Shown here: positions 1 through 11,043 of the stretch, piece by piece
How the letters are laid out: each line of letters starts with the position of its first letter
Position numbering within the stretch: position 1 is the first letter of the stretch
DNA from: Cristatella mucedo
Taxonomy: Eukaryota; Bryozoa; Phylactolaemata; Cristatellidae
Reading direction: 5' to 3'
Length of the DNA stretch: 64,000 nucleotides
NCBI GenBank assembly: GCA_009760855.2
Contig: WPIO01000148.1
Coordinates: 188,001-252,000 of the forward strand
The notes under the pieces: model-generated
What the model saw: only the letters and a program-made list of their open reading frames with translations
The model's database searches: none
Told to the model about the DNA's origin: nothing
Program-made: the position numbers and the translations under genes

Positions 1-976
1 AAGTGCACCATCTTGCTTCGTAACAAGACCGTAATTTTGCAGCATGACTGATTTTCTTGCTTTAACTAGTAGAGGTAGATTTGTATCGGATAACTCAGAG
101 AACTTCATCTCTTGCTAGGCACTTTACATTTGCTGCAAAGGAAGCTTGGTCGAAACAAATGAGAATATAAACTACCAACTGCTAATGCAGCACCGGCTGT
201 CCAGAGGTCCAAATCACTCACCTCCGACCAGACTGTATCGGACTAATCTCCTAATCTCCTTGACTTAAGTCAATTGCACCCTATGTCGACCTGTAGACAT
301 CACGTCGCATTACAAGACTGTTATTTCATTGGGAACTCAGTGGTGCAACTTAAATAGCTCCTTGAGCAAGAAATGAATTTGTTGTCGAGGTTCATATGTA
401 ATGTAATGTAATGTATCTCCGTCTGTAACTCCACAAAGTCATAAAGACTATGTGGGTGTTACGCAGGAGAGTTTTGTATAGCGCACTCACAGCCTAAGCG
501 GCTTTCGGTACACATTCGGTAGCTTTTCAGTAGATCGAAAGAGCAAGTTAATCACTGCTAGTCATTACCAAAATGCATCGATCACTTATATATCTCAATT
601 TTCTTAATAACAACTGCTCGTAAGAATTGTAATGGCTGTTTCGAACAAACTCATTGTTAACCACTGAAAAAACACTTTCCTTATAAAAAACTGTGTTTTA
701 TCAAAATAATATGAAACAGCCACAACAGCCCCTATTCAGTAAAATTGCCTGCTGCAGCACTCGAGCCCACGAACTTGATCATGGATAGCTAGCACCTAGG
801 CTTTGCATTCTGTCAGGTGATTTTCAGAATACCAAACTTGTTGAGCTTTGTTGGCTGTGGAAAACCGGTGACACTGGTGAAAGCGAGTCAATTCTGTCCT
901 GTCTGTTCTGCATTACACAAGCTGCTGGTTTTGAGTGAAGTATAATATGACGTGCTGCATTTCTTTTATCTTTTAG
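1..976 (+). other. Intron upstream of exon 1 (5' end not in window)
   Basis: Holds a short minus-strand LINE B 3' end at about 388-536. I see nothing else I can name, and no I-S1 exon. Confidence 0.7.
388..536 (-). mobile_element. LINE B 3' end
   Basis: A TGTAA repeat, then the block gtatctccgtctgtaactcc and tgggtgttacgcaggagag. Same order as the other LINE B ends. Confidence 0.7.
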
Positions 977-1116
977 GAGTACCTCGAGATTGTCTTCTTA
1001 GTGATTTTTACTCTAGAAGGAATGCTTAAAATTATAGCCTATGGGTTTATACTGCACCCTGGTGCTTACCTGCGGAATGGATGGAACTTGTTAGACTTTG
1101 TCATAGTAGTCATTGG
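977..1116 (+). CDS. Cav1: Cav1 exon 1: domain I S2 and start of S3
   Basis: Residues 1-47 of the fragment, beginning [19 protein letters not shown]2 runs to about residue 22 and carries the acidic residue of the voltage-sensor charge-transfer centre (FTLE). It is followed by the S2-S3 loop [11 protein letters not shown] and the S3 start [10 protein letters not shown]. The [10 protein letters not shown] block is a hallmark of Cav1/Cav2 domain I. The acceptor is ttttag and the donor is gtaagt. Length is 140 nt, starting at a codon boundary and ending after two bases of a Gly codon completed in exon 2. The exon with I-S1 lies upstream of the window. Confidence 0.95.
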
Positions 1117-1910
1117 GTAAGTGTGCCTGCATCTCTTGCCTCACATTCTCTCACCAAGGCCTCGCCTTTGCATCTCTCGAGCTGCCCTGTGTTGACTGCT
1201 ACCGGCAGTATCGGCGCGGTAATAGCAAGCCCTACTTTTCTCTGCTCATGGCTGCTCAAGTGCTCTGCGATTGTAGCATAATGCTGCCGGGCCTGCCCTT
1301 TTTTCGTTCGATGCCTACTTTTGTGTGTCGCTAGGCTGCTGCTGCTACTGCTAAGTGCATGTCTGGAGAGCCGTGCATCACCTGCCAGCTAGGCAAGGCA
1401 CTATATTTTGTTAGGCCCTGATCTGTTACTAATGATCACCGAAATAAGGTTCTAATTTTGGCGATCGATTGCTTCTTGCACACATGACTGGCCCAGGCTG
1501 CTGCTGCTGCTGCTATTGTTGTTCCGAAAGCAGTGCACTCTTAGTATGTCGAGCATGCTGGATTCCGGTCGGCTGCGACAGCATCCTGCTGTTCCCTTCC
1601 TCCTGTTCCAAGGATTGACCGGTCTGGCGCCACCACTGCCTGCCGCCCCAGGCGACGATCAGCTGCAGCATTCAATAGTCATCCTGTCGGAATTCAGCAG
1701 CATTGCCATATCAGGCACCGAGCAGGGGTTTTTGGACTGCCTGCTATGTCTATGGAGCGACTAAGCTTGGCTTTAGGTTTTGATCGAGCGCTTGATTCGA
1801 GGCTGCCGCCTGTTAGCAGCTCGCTGCTACAGCTTTGGACAAAAGCCGAGCCCATATTCGTTGGTCGATTTCTTCTTGGTCGGTCCGGCTTCGGTCATTC
1901 TTCGTGAAGG

Positions 1911-1953
1911 AAGTTTACACTGTCAGCTGCCTTGCGGCTGACAGTGTAAACTT
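1911..1953. repeat. Perfect 17-bp inverted repeat
   Basis: aagtttacactgtcagc (1911-1927) is exactly complementary to 1937-1953, with a 9-base spacer in which two more pairs can form. In the pre-mRNA this would be a stable hairpin. Confidence 0.85.
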
Positions 1954-2287
1954 GCGGCTGCGTGCCTGCTTCGCCCAGCCTCCTCCTAGCTCCACCCACG
2001 GAATGGTTGTGAGAAAGACACCTACTGCATGTTGTGCTTACTTCACCTATTACACTGCTCTCAGCGATTGAAGTTACTGGGCTGTCGATAAAAAAATCGC
2101 TTTTGCACTGCTCTTACAACCACGTGCCCCAGCAAGCCCTTTCTAGGCACTTTGCAGATGCTGTATAGAAAGCATTACCAAATGATTGGTGGTAACATTC
2201 GCAAGCAGCAGGCATAGTGTAAGCAGGTACATGGACACGAAGAATGAATCACAAAGACCCACCGAGTGCAGGCGGTCACGTTCTTTC

Positions 2288-2371
2288 GTCTGTCCCTTAC
2301 CGTCTGTCCCTTACCGTCTGTCCTTTACCGTCTGTCTGTTACCATCTGCCCCTTATCGTCTGTCCCTGTTA
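2288..2371 (+). repeat. 14-bp tandem repeat, 6 units
   Basis: Unit gtctgtcccttacc, six in a row. The first two are identical and the later ones accumulate substitutions. Followed within 20 bases by (TATG)n. Confidence 0.85.
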
Positions 2372-2390
2372 TTTATATAATGTATATATC

Positions 2391-2502
2391 TATGTATGTA
2401 TGTATGTATGTATGTATGTATGTATGTATGTATGTATGTATGTATGTATGTATGTATGTATGTATGTATGTATGTATGTATGTATGTATGTATGTATGTA
2501 TA
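2391..2502 (+). repeat. (TATG)n microsatellite
   Basis: About 28 perfect 4-base units. Confidence 0.95.
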
Positions 2503-2511
2503 TAATTCATT

Positions 2512-2640
2512 TGTATAGCACCCTATGAGAACCTAATCTCTATTGAGGCGCTTCACATATGCCTCGGGGCTCGAGCCCACGACCTCGGCCAGTCCTTGGT
2601 CGGGGCGAGCACCTTAACCACTGGGGCCAAGGCCCTCTGC
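2512..2640 (-). mobile_element. SINE D (tRNA-like, tail shared with LINE A)
   Basis: Minus strand. The tail block gagaacctaatctctattga is followed by cttcacatatgcctcggggc, box B-like ctcgagccc, and the head with ccttggtcggggcgagcacc. Confidence 0.75.
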
Positions 2641-2756
2641 TCCTCTATGCTGCTCAGCCTCGCGTAGTCAGGGCGGCACACTCTGCTCGGTCGGACCAGC
2701 TGGGTTTGCCGCCCTGCCTGTGTGCTACAGGCAATCTCTGCTTCTATGCATAAATA

Positions 2757-2918
2757 ATTCATTTGTAATAAATAATTCATTTTTATAGCGCCCCAAGAGA
2801 ACTAAATCTCTATTCAGGCGCTTCACATATGCCTCGGGGCTCGAGCCCACGACCTCAGCCAGACCTTAGTCGGGGCGAGCACCTTAACCGCTGGACCAAC
2901 CCAGCTCGGCGACCCGCC
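2757..2918 (-). mobile_element. SINE D
   Basis: Second minus-strand copy about 120 bases from the first, near full length: tail gagaactaaatctctattca, box B-like ctcgagccc, head gcgagcaccttaaccgctgg. Confidence 0.8.
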
Positions 2919-3357
2919 AGCCTGGTGAATGGGCACACCGCTGCTGCCGTGGCTGTGCTCTGCCACTTTGCCTCCGCCGCATCAGAATAGGGCCGCAACA
3001 GCGCAGTCAGCTGCTGCGCTCGACCCCCTGCTGCCTGTGTTTGCCAGCTGCTCTTTGTGTATCCGAGTGGGGATGGCGGCGCTCTCATGCCGGGTCTCAC
3101 CCGCAGTAGGGTAGGGCGTGGCCCAACATGGTTGCCAACCATGGACGAAAATGATGGGCTCGTGGGCCTGACCGCATGATGCTGAGTTCTATTGCTGTTA
3201 CTTTTTCATGTGCGCTTTCGTTTGTGGCTGTGGCACTTCATCAATGAAAGCTTTCAAAATCGATCTGTGTGCTGCAATGCTCGAGTGGATGCCTCGACTA
3301 GCATTACAAGGCTGTGCTGCGCTGATTGCATGGCACGGCTGTGATGCACACTTGCTT

Positions 3358-4165
3358 AGGAATAATAATAATAATAACTACAAAATGGCATTTGTTTAGC
3401 CCCGTAAAAGATGTAAATCTGTTTCTAGGCATTTTTACCTATACTCAGGAAGAACCCCGTAAATTGGTTTCTGATAGAATGCACAATCGCAGCACGTCCA
3501 TATAGGACGAGTCACACAGACACCGCAAATGCTGTGAGCAGTGGCAGAGCCAGGTATTTCATCTAGAATGCAAGACCTGCAACATTGCTATGTAGGGGGC
3601 AAGGCCTCCAAGATTTTCATTTAGCCTGGCTAGACCGGAAAGTCATTAAAAATTATAGCACAAAGATCATTGTGTTTATTTGACATGAAATCGAGTTTGC
3701 TCATCGAGTAGAGTTTTGACATAATTTTTGCCGTTGGTGACGGTCGGGAGGGGTTTAGGAATAGGGGGAATAGGCGGGGGGGGGGGGAATGCCCCCTGCC
3801 TCTGGCCACTGGTTTCGGGACTAAGCATGCTTTTAGCTACTTTTTAAAAGTCAAACCAGGGAATGTCGTGACGTCGTTCGGAAGTCAGTTCCAGGCTTGA
3901 GGAGCGTACTAACTAAAGGCACTATCTCTAAAGGATTTGCGGCACAGCTAAAGCTAAATGACTTAAGTCAGAAGAGCAGGTGGTGCGATGCAAAGCCTGA
4001 AATTAGAAAGTACTGTATCTCCTACAGGAAGGCCGGAACATGAGAATAAATGGAAACTAAAAGTGAGTGATAAAACCAACCTTTAAGTCGATATACTGCT
4101 TGACGAAGAGCCAGTTCAGGTCGGTGAAAAGTGGTGTAATCTGGCAATTGCAAAGAAACTGCAGC
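3358..4165 (-). mobile_element. LINE A, degraded 3' part
   Basis: Starts with AAT units. The stretch 3840-4165 matches the LINE A C-terminal region (gggaatgtcgtgacgtc, gtgagtgataaaacc, gagccagttcaggtcgg). A run of G at 3777-3787 lies inside. No frame is left. Confidence 0.65.
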
Positions 4166-5543
4166 TACACAGATATTGTTTTACTGATAGACAATGGTCT
4201 GTACGATAGTGGTAGCAAATCAAGCAAGACCATTGTCCATTCCACTGCAGTATGCATAATGTTGTAATGGAACCATTTTACCTGGGGGTTGATCCGGTTA
4301 TCCCTCAGCCCTTCTGCAGGTTTGGAAGTGATCTGTTGCTAAAGTGCTGGCATTTGGCGTTCCGGCGAGGGAACTCTAATTCAACTCTCAAGGCTGATCA
4401 GACATACCCTTTGCTGAAGTATGTGGTGCCTGGTAGATCTGTTCCAGGCCCCTTCTTTCATGATTTACACTGTCCCTATTGCAAGCGTTATTGCCAATCA
4501 CCATTTTGGCTTTCATTTCAATGGAGATGGCACTAAGTTCTACTTACGCTTTAATCCTTCCTTGCCTTGCTGAAAGTAATTCAGACACTCAATTTACTTG
4601 CTGGTTGCTTTACTGTTGCATTCGCACTTGTATGGCCACTGCCTTTGTACTTAAATTTAGTGCCGACGACAGTGAGACCTGATTAGCTATGTGAAACCCT
4701 AGTTTCACTCAGAAGCCGGAAAGGCTTGCCTTCAAAATGGGCTCGGGCAGCGCCATAAGTCGAGGGTCTTTCTTTCTGAATGACCGCTTCACCTCCACAG
4801 CAACTGTGCCTACTTTCATTAAGGAATCTCTTTTAATTCTTTTCCAGCTATTATACTTATTGCAATTCTGAAGTTTTCTGGCGTATGTTTGCTGAGGCAT
4901 ACTGAGGTTTAAACCAGGAAAGGGACCAAACCTTGACTGCCGTGGATGACCAATTATTCGATGGCTGGGGACTCGTGCCAGTAGGCCCTTTTGGGTCAGT
5001 CGATGGGGGAGGGTGGCTTAGCCCCCTCGCCCTTCGACACCCCTATAAAAAGTAAAAGAGAAATTCAATTGCTTCAACAGCCTCATTCACTCAACATCAG
5101 CCGAGCCTGAGCGGCAACAGCAGCTTCTTGCAGCAGACGATGAAGGGTTGGGTGCTGCAGACGTCGAGACTCCCGTGTCGTGAAGTTCGACAGCCTCACC
5201 TCTCGGCCTTTGAGCTTGTGTTAGCATGCATGGTCCCATTTCCCGGGTTCCCCTTGCTCGCCCGTTGGCCTGCCCATCATTTCTCGGCCGACCGACCGGC
5301 ACCCAATCCTGAGTGGGGCTAGCAGCAGGCTCCCGGCTGGGCGAAGCCTTGCACGGTCTCGGCCGGCCAGCTGTGCGGCAGGTTGAGAATCGGACTGAGC
5401 TTAACCGTCGGTCGGCCGTGGCTCTCGAAGGCCCTTGGCCCTTGGCCGAAGAGTAACTATCCACCGGATACTCCGGCTGGTTTGGCTGGCGCCGCCGGTT
5501 CGCAGCAGCGCCTGCAAATGGCGTTCCTGATTTTTCCTTTCAG

Positions 5544-5650
5544 AATTATTAGCACAATTCTGTCGGCGCTGAAGAATCAGTCGTTCGATATAAAGGCACT
5601 CAGGGCATTCCGAGTTCTCAGGCCTCTCAGGCTTGTGTCTGGCGTTCCAA
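5544..5650 (+). CDS. Cav1: Cav1 exon 2: domain I end of S3 and S4 voltage sensor
   Basis: Residues 47-83. The sequence continues from exon 1 as [17 protein letters not shown]. It then gives the S4 voltage sensor [14 protein letters not shown], with positive residues spaced every third position, and the conserved S4-S5 start VSGVP. The S3-S4 loop is short compared with vertebrate Cav1.2. Acceptor tttcag, donor gtaagt. Length is 107 nt; one base completes the Gly codon and one base (A) is left for exon 3. Confidence 0.95.
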
Positions 5651-6387
5651 GTAAGTGCGTGGCGCGAGCCATGAGCGATGGCACCGGAGAGTGGTAGCTC
5701 GCTGGTTCGGGTTGGGTCGGAATCTAGTGGCCAGAGGCGTGGCCGGCTGACGATCGGCCGAAAAACTCGGCTGCCAAGACAACCGTCGTGCCTCTCATGC
5801 TATCTGCACTGGCCGCCCTTCTAATCACTTGTTCAGACCACCGACGGTCTTTACTAAATGTGGTGATCCCAACATTCGCCAGTCGAAATGGGTGTGCTGG
5901 CATTACTCACGCCTCAAGCTTTGCTGGTCGTAGGTTCGACTCCCGACGACAGCCAGTAATGCTAAGGTGGAGATCTGAGTCGCTTAGCGTTTTTATAAAC
6001 CCGGTTGGCGATCCAGCTGCACGCAAGGAAACATTTTTGAACTGTCCGTGCCGGTTACCCGGCAATTTGAGAATTTCTATAGGAAGTCTCGTGTCTTAAA
6101 CTCATGCCCAAGGTGTTTGGCTCGCATCGTGGCTCTCGTTTGAAAGGTGCATGAGAGACCATGTATGTAGGCTGTATGCTTGCGTATGCGTGCATGCATG
6201 TTTGTGCATGCACATTCACCTGAACCTGTGGGTGTGTGCACGCTGTTATGCTGTGTGACTGATTCACTCGTGTTGTTGCCATGAATATTGTCAGCTAAAG
6301 GTGGAGGGGTGGCTGATGGACTCTCTATCGTTGTGCCTCGGCACTTCCTTCCAGCCTGGCAGCTTGGAAAAGTCAGATGTGCTGATA

Positions 6388-6575
6388 GTTGTAATGGCCC
6401 ACTAGGTAAGGCAGTTGCTTTCACGACCTCGGTCCCGAGGTCGTGGGTTCGATTCCTGTGGTGGGCGATCCTCTATCGCCACTGCAAGCGGTGGTGATAG
6501 CCGTAAAGGCTCTTCTGTCGCCATGCAAAAAGAGGCTGTTTAAGCAGCTAGGATTTATTTAGTTCATTCGGCCAT
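6388..6575 (+). mobile_element. SINE C (tRNA-like)
   Basis: Head with a box B-like ggttcgattcc (6446-6456), preceded by a palindromic stem (cgacctcgg / ccgaggtcg). The body is ctgcaagcggtggtgatagc with the ggctcttctgtcgc block. The tail is TTTATTTA-like. Box B fits the RNA polymerase III consensus GGTTCGANTCC. Confidence 0.8.
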
Positions 6576-6964
6576 TCTATCGTGTTCGGCCCACGGCACG
6601 AGTTTATGACAGCGAGCACGTACTGATGTGCATGTGTGCGCGTGCACGTGCTTGCTGGTGTGTGAGACTGTGGACTTGTGGAATAGACCTTTCAATTTCA
6701 TCGAATTATTATGGCCTTAGTTAAGTTAGCAAAATTAGAAATCCTTGGCAAGCGTTGCTACATCTGCTGCAGCAGCAGATTGGCTATTGCCAGTCTCCAG
6801 GGCTACCTACTGCTACCCAAGAGCCAAACCCCTACCACCCCCCCTGTTTCACCTGCGCCCTTTGTTACAGTCGTTCTGCTGAGATATACTACCTGGTGGC
6901 AGTATTGCTGCCGGCTCCTAGCAGTAAAATAGACTTAAGGCTAGCTGGATTTAATCCAGACCTC

Positions 6965-7110
6965 ATTTATATAAAGTTAGAAGAACCTGAAAGTCTATCA
7001 CCACCACTTGCAGTGGGCAACAAAGGATGAGCCTGCGGCAGGACTTGAACTCACGACCTGGCTCGTGAAGTACAAGCGCCTCACCACTGGATGGTTGACC
7101 TGCTTACATC
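6965..7110 (-). mobile_element. SINE E
   Basis: Minus strand: ctatcaccaccacttgcagt, caggacttgaactcacgacc. Related to SINE C but with a different head. Confidence 0.6.
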
Positions 7111-7678
7111 AGATTAACGGGAGCTCGGGTGCAGCCATCCTCTCGTGTAATTATGGACATTGCCGAGGGCAACTGCTGGAGTTCCTGCTGCTTGTCAGCG
7201 TGTGTGCTTGTGTCTGTGGGTGGGAGCAGAGAGCAAGCACTCCGGCAGCGAGCCGTCGCGACGCCGCGATTGTGCCGATCGTCGACTGACGCTTCACTAC
7301 GACATAAGCTGCACGGGTGCTCGCTGGCACACGCTGCTGCGCATCACAAGATGCTTCTTCTCTCGCCGATGATTAGATCTCAAGTGGAGATTGCAGCTCT
7401 TGTCTGCAGCACTCGTGCACACAGCAATCTCAGCTTGGCGTGTGAAATAATTGCAATTCAAGAGCAAGCGCACTAGCGGCATGCATCGACGATTACTGCT
7501 AGCCGAGCTCCAAGTGCCTGCATATGAGCGCAGACAGGGGCACAGCAGGGGTGTGAGTGGCAGAGAGGCCTTACGGTATGAGTGTGAGCAGGGCTCTGCT
7601 GCGTGAGAGTGGAGAGCTCAAATCTCTCTATAGTCTCTTTTTGCACTGGCTGTAAAAGAGGATGCAAATTGAGAAAAA

Positions 7679-7853
7679 ATGCTAGCTGATTAACCAGCCT
7701 CTTTTGCATAGCAACAGAAGAGCCTTTACGGCTATCACCACTGCTTGCAGCCGCAATAAAGGATCGCCCACAGCTGGATTCGAACCCACGACCTCGGTCG
7801 AGAGGTCGTGAAAAGCAACCGCCTTACCTAGTGTGCCATCACGGCTCGCCAAA
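7679..7853 (-). mobile_element. SINE C
   Basis: Minus-strand copy with ggattcgaacc (box B) and the ggctatcaccactgcttgca body. Nearly full length. Confidence 0.8.
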
Positions 7854-7969
7854 TTGATAGGATTTGCCTTTGATTTGAGGCACAGTTGAACAAAGGGGCC
7901 ACTTGGGGATAAGTAGTTCCGATGATATAGTGATGGTAGTAATAATGCTAGTAAGCTGTTCGATATCAC

Positions 7970-8430
7970 TCTACAAGAACTCCATACCTAGCTCATACCT
8001 AGCAGAACTGCTGCACGAGTTTCAGCCTCATCCTCGTGCCCTCAGGTTCTGTATGGACAATAAATGAGCTGTTCCACTCCTCTGCTTGAAGACCGTTGGC
8101 AACAGAAGCTTCAGCTCTACAGGTCCTAGACTGTGGGACTCGCTTCCATGATTCTTATGCAACGACAACTGCTCTTCTGCTGCCGACTATGGCACATCCT
8201 TTTCCAGCAGTCCTGAGCTGCTACTTCCATGCTACCCACTACCTCAACTGCTCTCCTGACTCTGGTATGTTTCACACTTTCTCTTTGGTGCATGAGATAA
8301 AGTCTGTCGGCTACCGAATGGGTACCGAAAGCCGCTTAGGCTGTGAGTGCGCTATGCGCATCTCACCTGTGTAACACTCACGTAGTCTTTGTGGCTTTGT
8401 GGAGTTACAGATGGAGATATATCACCTCAA
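7970..8430 (+). mobile_element. LINE B 3' part
   Basis: Plus-strand frames with small breaks give YLAELLHEFQP, LCLKTVGNRSFSS and GPRLWDSLP, the terminal block of a second CR1/L2-like RT family. It ends with the 3' UTR gtgtaacactcacgtagtct. Confidence 0.7.
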
Positions 8431-8984
8431 GAACTAAACCTCTTTCCATGCACTTTTAATGTGCAGTAAAGAAAGCATGCCAGTTGGTTAGTGATAGGTA
8501 CACCAGAGCAACAAAGCAAATTGCCGCAAAAGTGATCTTGGCAAAAGTGATGGCAGGATCTTTAAGTTGACGTGCCGCTTGATGCGCAGCACTGCTAGTG
8601 AAGCAGTGCTTATTGCTGCCGTTGCAAAATTGGCTGCAGACAAGCCTAGCTGCCAAGCTGTGTCCCCACTGCACGTGTCATAGTGTGCAGGAAAGTAAGA
8701 TTTATCTGCATGGTGAAAGCTATGAAAGTCTTGGCAGATATTGCAAATGGATGGATTAATTTGGCCGTGACCCCTAAATCCAACCAAGCTCAAATGAGTG
8801 CAGTTGTGTGGCGATTTTCCAGTTTTAAACGCAGACGTACTGAAGGTCTTCTTCGTCGAGGATGGAGTTCTTGTTCAAGTTTCTCTCTTGAGCAAAGCTG
8901 CAACAAGCTGCTCCCGTGGGAGTTATCTGCTCTAGTGGAAGGGGTATCTTCTCATGTGGGAATTATCCGTAGGAGTTATCAGCT

Positions 8985-9345
8985 GATTGCCCAAACATGC
9001 TTAAGTCGAGCTGCGCATGCCGTCTCAGTGGACCCGATGTGGTCATTGAGTGAAAGGTCACTCTGGAACAGGGCACCCAGACTCGGTGGAAAGGTTGCAC
9101 GGGAGATGTTGGCCAAGCCAATTTGAGGGGGAGCCTTTCTAGTTTTCGAGCGGCGCAAGTTTGCTTATAGCACGTGTAAAGTGCCTAAAGAGTCAGTTCC
9201 CCTGGGGTGACATACAAATGACTTAGTATTAGTATTACTAACTATTATGATGGTGTTATCCGAATTTAGTGTAAGAGAAAATTGGCACAACTCAAGTGCA
9301 AATGTCAGCAATGCAGGCATCACTGAAATCAAGAGAGTTAGCAGG
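8985..9345 (-). mobile_element. LINE A debris with a LINE A-type tail inside
   Basis: Matches the minus-strand LINE A segment around gtgaaaggtcactctgg and gcaaatgtcagcaatgcagg. A plus-strand tail-like piece (gtaaagtgcctaaagagtca with ATT units) lies at 9175-9245, so at least two insertions are mixed. Confidence 0.5.
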
Positions 9346-10890
9346 TGTTCATAAATGCAGTTCTCTCTGTAAAAGTTGTTAAAGCCTCAGGCAGCTGTCT
9401 GTAAATGCCGAATGGGCATTTCAGGCAATTTCAATAAATCGAGTCTCATGTCAGTCTGCAGTCGTTGGCCATGCACCTCTAGATCTTCGGCACCCGTGCA
9501 CACATTTGTCACTGACATGCACTTGGGGATGACCATGAGCGTTCGAGGAGTTGCCAGTTATAAGGTTTATGATAAAGGAGTGCAATAGTGACTCTCTGTA
9601 TTGTTTGAAGTCTCAGTGGAAAGAGAAGCCACTGTCCAATGTATAGTATAATAATGTATAATGAATAATGTATAGTGTATAGGCTGCTTGGTACACTCAT
9701 CGTCGGCTGTGGAAGTAGAGCTGCTGTGCACGGCCTCGTATTGAGCCGTGTGTAGACCCGTGCCTCATCTTTAGTCGGACCATCGAGAAACGACCATGCC
9801 CTGCTTATTAAGTACTTCAAAGTTTGCAGCCTGGACAACTCCTTTATCTAGACTTGCTTTTACTATATATATATAGAGAGCGTGCTCCGGATGCAGTGAG
9901 AGTTTGGTGCCCAGATGAAGAACTCCGAGTGTGAGTGCTAAATCACAGCTATACCAGCTTTGATCATTTATTCACCCATTTCACCCCTCTGAGTGCCTCA
10001 GTCTGATCTTATCCCAGTAGTAACTAATGATAATATGTATAAATGATACAACAACAATAACAACAGCTTAGTCTCTTTCCAAGTACTGTACATATGCTGG
10101 CCAGTAAGTGTGTCCCTTGGTTATTGATCTCAGAGCATTCCTACCTCCTAGCGGCAGTGGGCTTCCATCATCGGTTGTGCTAGTGTGCCTCGCCGTTTTC
10201 GTTTCGTTCATCATGCTTCACTCGACCACTTGGCATTTTTCCTTGGCTCAGTCTGCCTTTTCATGTTCCCCTTTCCGTTTGTCTCCTCCACGTTGCCGAG
10301 CACATGGACGGAGCCAATGGGGAAGGCTCCGCTGACTGGCACCTACCGGACATGCTGGCCGGCAGGCCGGCTTGCTTGCTCCATCAGCTCTCCTATGATT
10401 GGATGCCTCGTTAAAGGTCAAGGTTTCTCACCGGCTAATGAGCGTGCGCTCCTATTACTTTTCTGTTTGAACTTTTTGCTTGAGCGAACAAATACTTGCC
10501 ACACAAACACTTGCCACACGTCTTTTCCTTTCGGTGACTCGTAGTACACGTCGAGTTGCTGCCGAGTCTGGGTCGTCGGCTGCAAGTGGCGTTGCTTAAG
10601 CAGTTGTACTGCTTCTGCCAAGCCTTGCAGCGCCACAGCTGCACGGCTTGGCGCCAAGAGCGCAAAGTAGGCTAAAGAGCGCTGTTGCATCCTTTTTCTT
10701 GCCTAGCCCTGGGGCTAACGGGCTGGTGGAGAGTAACCTGTGGCAAACGAGATGTGGACAGGCTGTGCCCACGGCTGCCTCTTGCATGGCTATCTCGGCT
10801 TTCACGCTGCCTTCTGAGCGCCCAGCCTTGGCGTGCGTGCTGTCTTGCCTTGGGCGCTCGCGCGAGCAGTTTGCAGCTGCTCATTTGCAG

Positions 10891-11043
10891 GCTTGCAGGT
10901 CGTGCTCAACTCCATTCTCCGAGCCATGCTGCCGCTACTTCACATCGCCCTTCTCGTTTGCTTTGTTGTCATCATCTACGCCATAATCGGGCTGGAGCTG
11001 TTCAGCGGCCAGCTGCACAGCACTTGCTATCTGAACGGCACAG
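10891..11043 (+). CDS. Cav1: Cav1 exon 3: domain I S4-S5 linker, S5, start of pore loop
   Basis: Residues 83-134. It gives [17 protein letters not shown] (S4-S5 linker), then S5 as [17 protein letters not shown] and the S5 exit [17 protein letters not shown]. The acceptor at 10890 (tttgcag) is chosen over the closer cag at 10896-10898. Only the former keeps the SLQVVLNS residues that follow SGVP in Cav1/Cav2 channels. Donor gtaggc. Length is 153 nt, and the phase fits both neighbours. The short extracellular tail has a cysteine (TCY) that may pair with those in exon 4. Confidence 0.95.

Larger units (their letters stand above)
1117..5543 (+). other. Intron 1
   Basis: Contains a perfect inverted repeat (1911-1953), a 14-bp tandem repeat and (TATG)n (2288-2502), two SINE D copies, and a degraded minus-strand LINE A (3358-4165). 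1120-1900 and 4170-5540 hold no feature I recognise; the open frames there are short and unlike any family I know. Confidence 0.7.
5651..10890 (+). other. Intron 2
   Basis: Contains SINE C copies (6388-6575, 7679-7853), a SINE E (6965-7110), a plus-strand LINE B end (7970-8430) and LINE A debris (8985-9345). 5651-6380, 7110-7670 and 9350-10890 show nothing I can name apart from mixed TG/CA-rich stretches. Confidence 0.65.

Noticed and set aside
5087-5464. 125-aa minus-strand frame just before exon 2
   Set aside because: Basic, low-complexity composition typical of chance frames in GC-rich DNA; no family match.
6388-6470. Functional tRNA gene
   Set aside because: The box A/box B-like parts lie in SINE heads that recur with the same body; no complete cloverleaf with acceptor stem was seen.
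8683-9126. 147-aa plus-strand frame
   Set aside because: Overlaps antisense LINE A debris at its 3' end and shows no domain.
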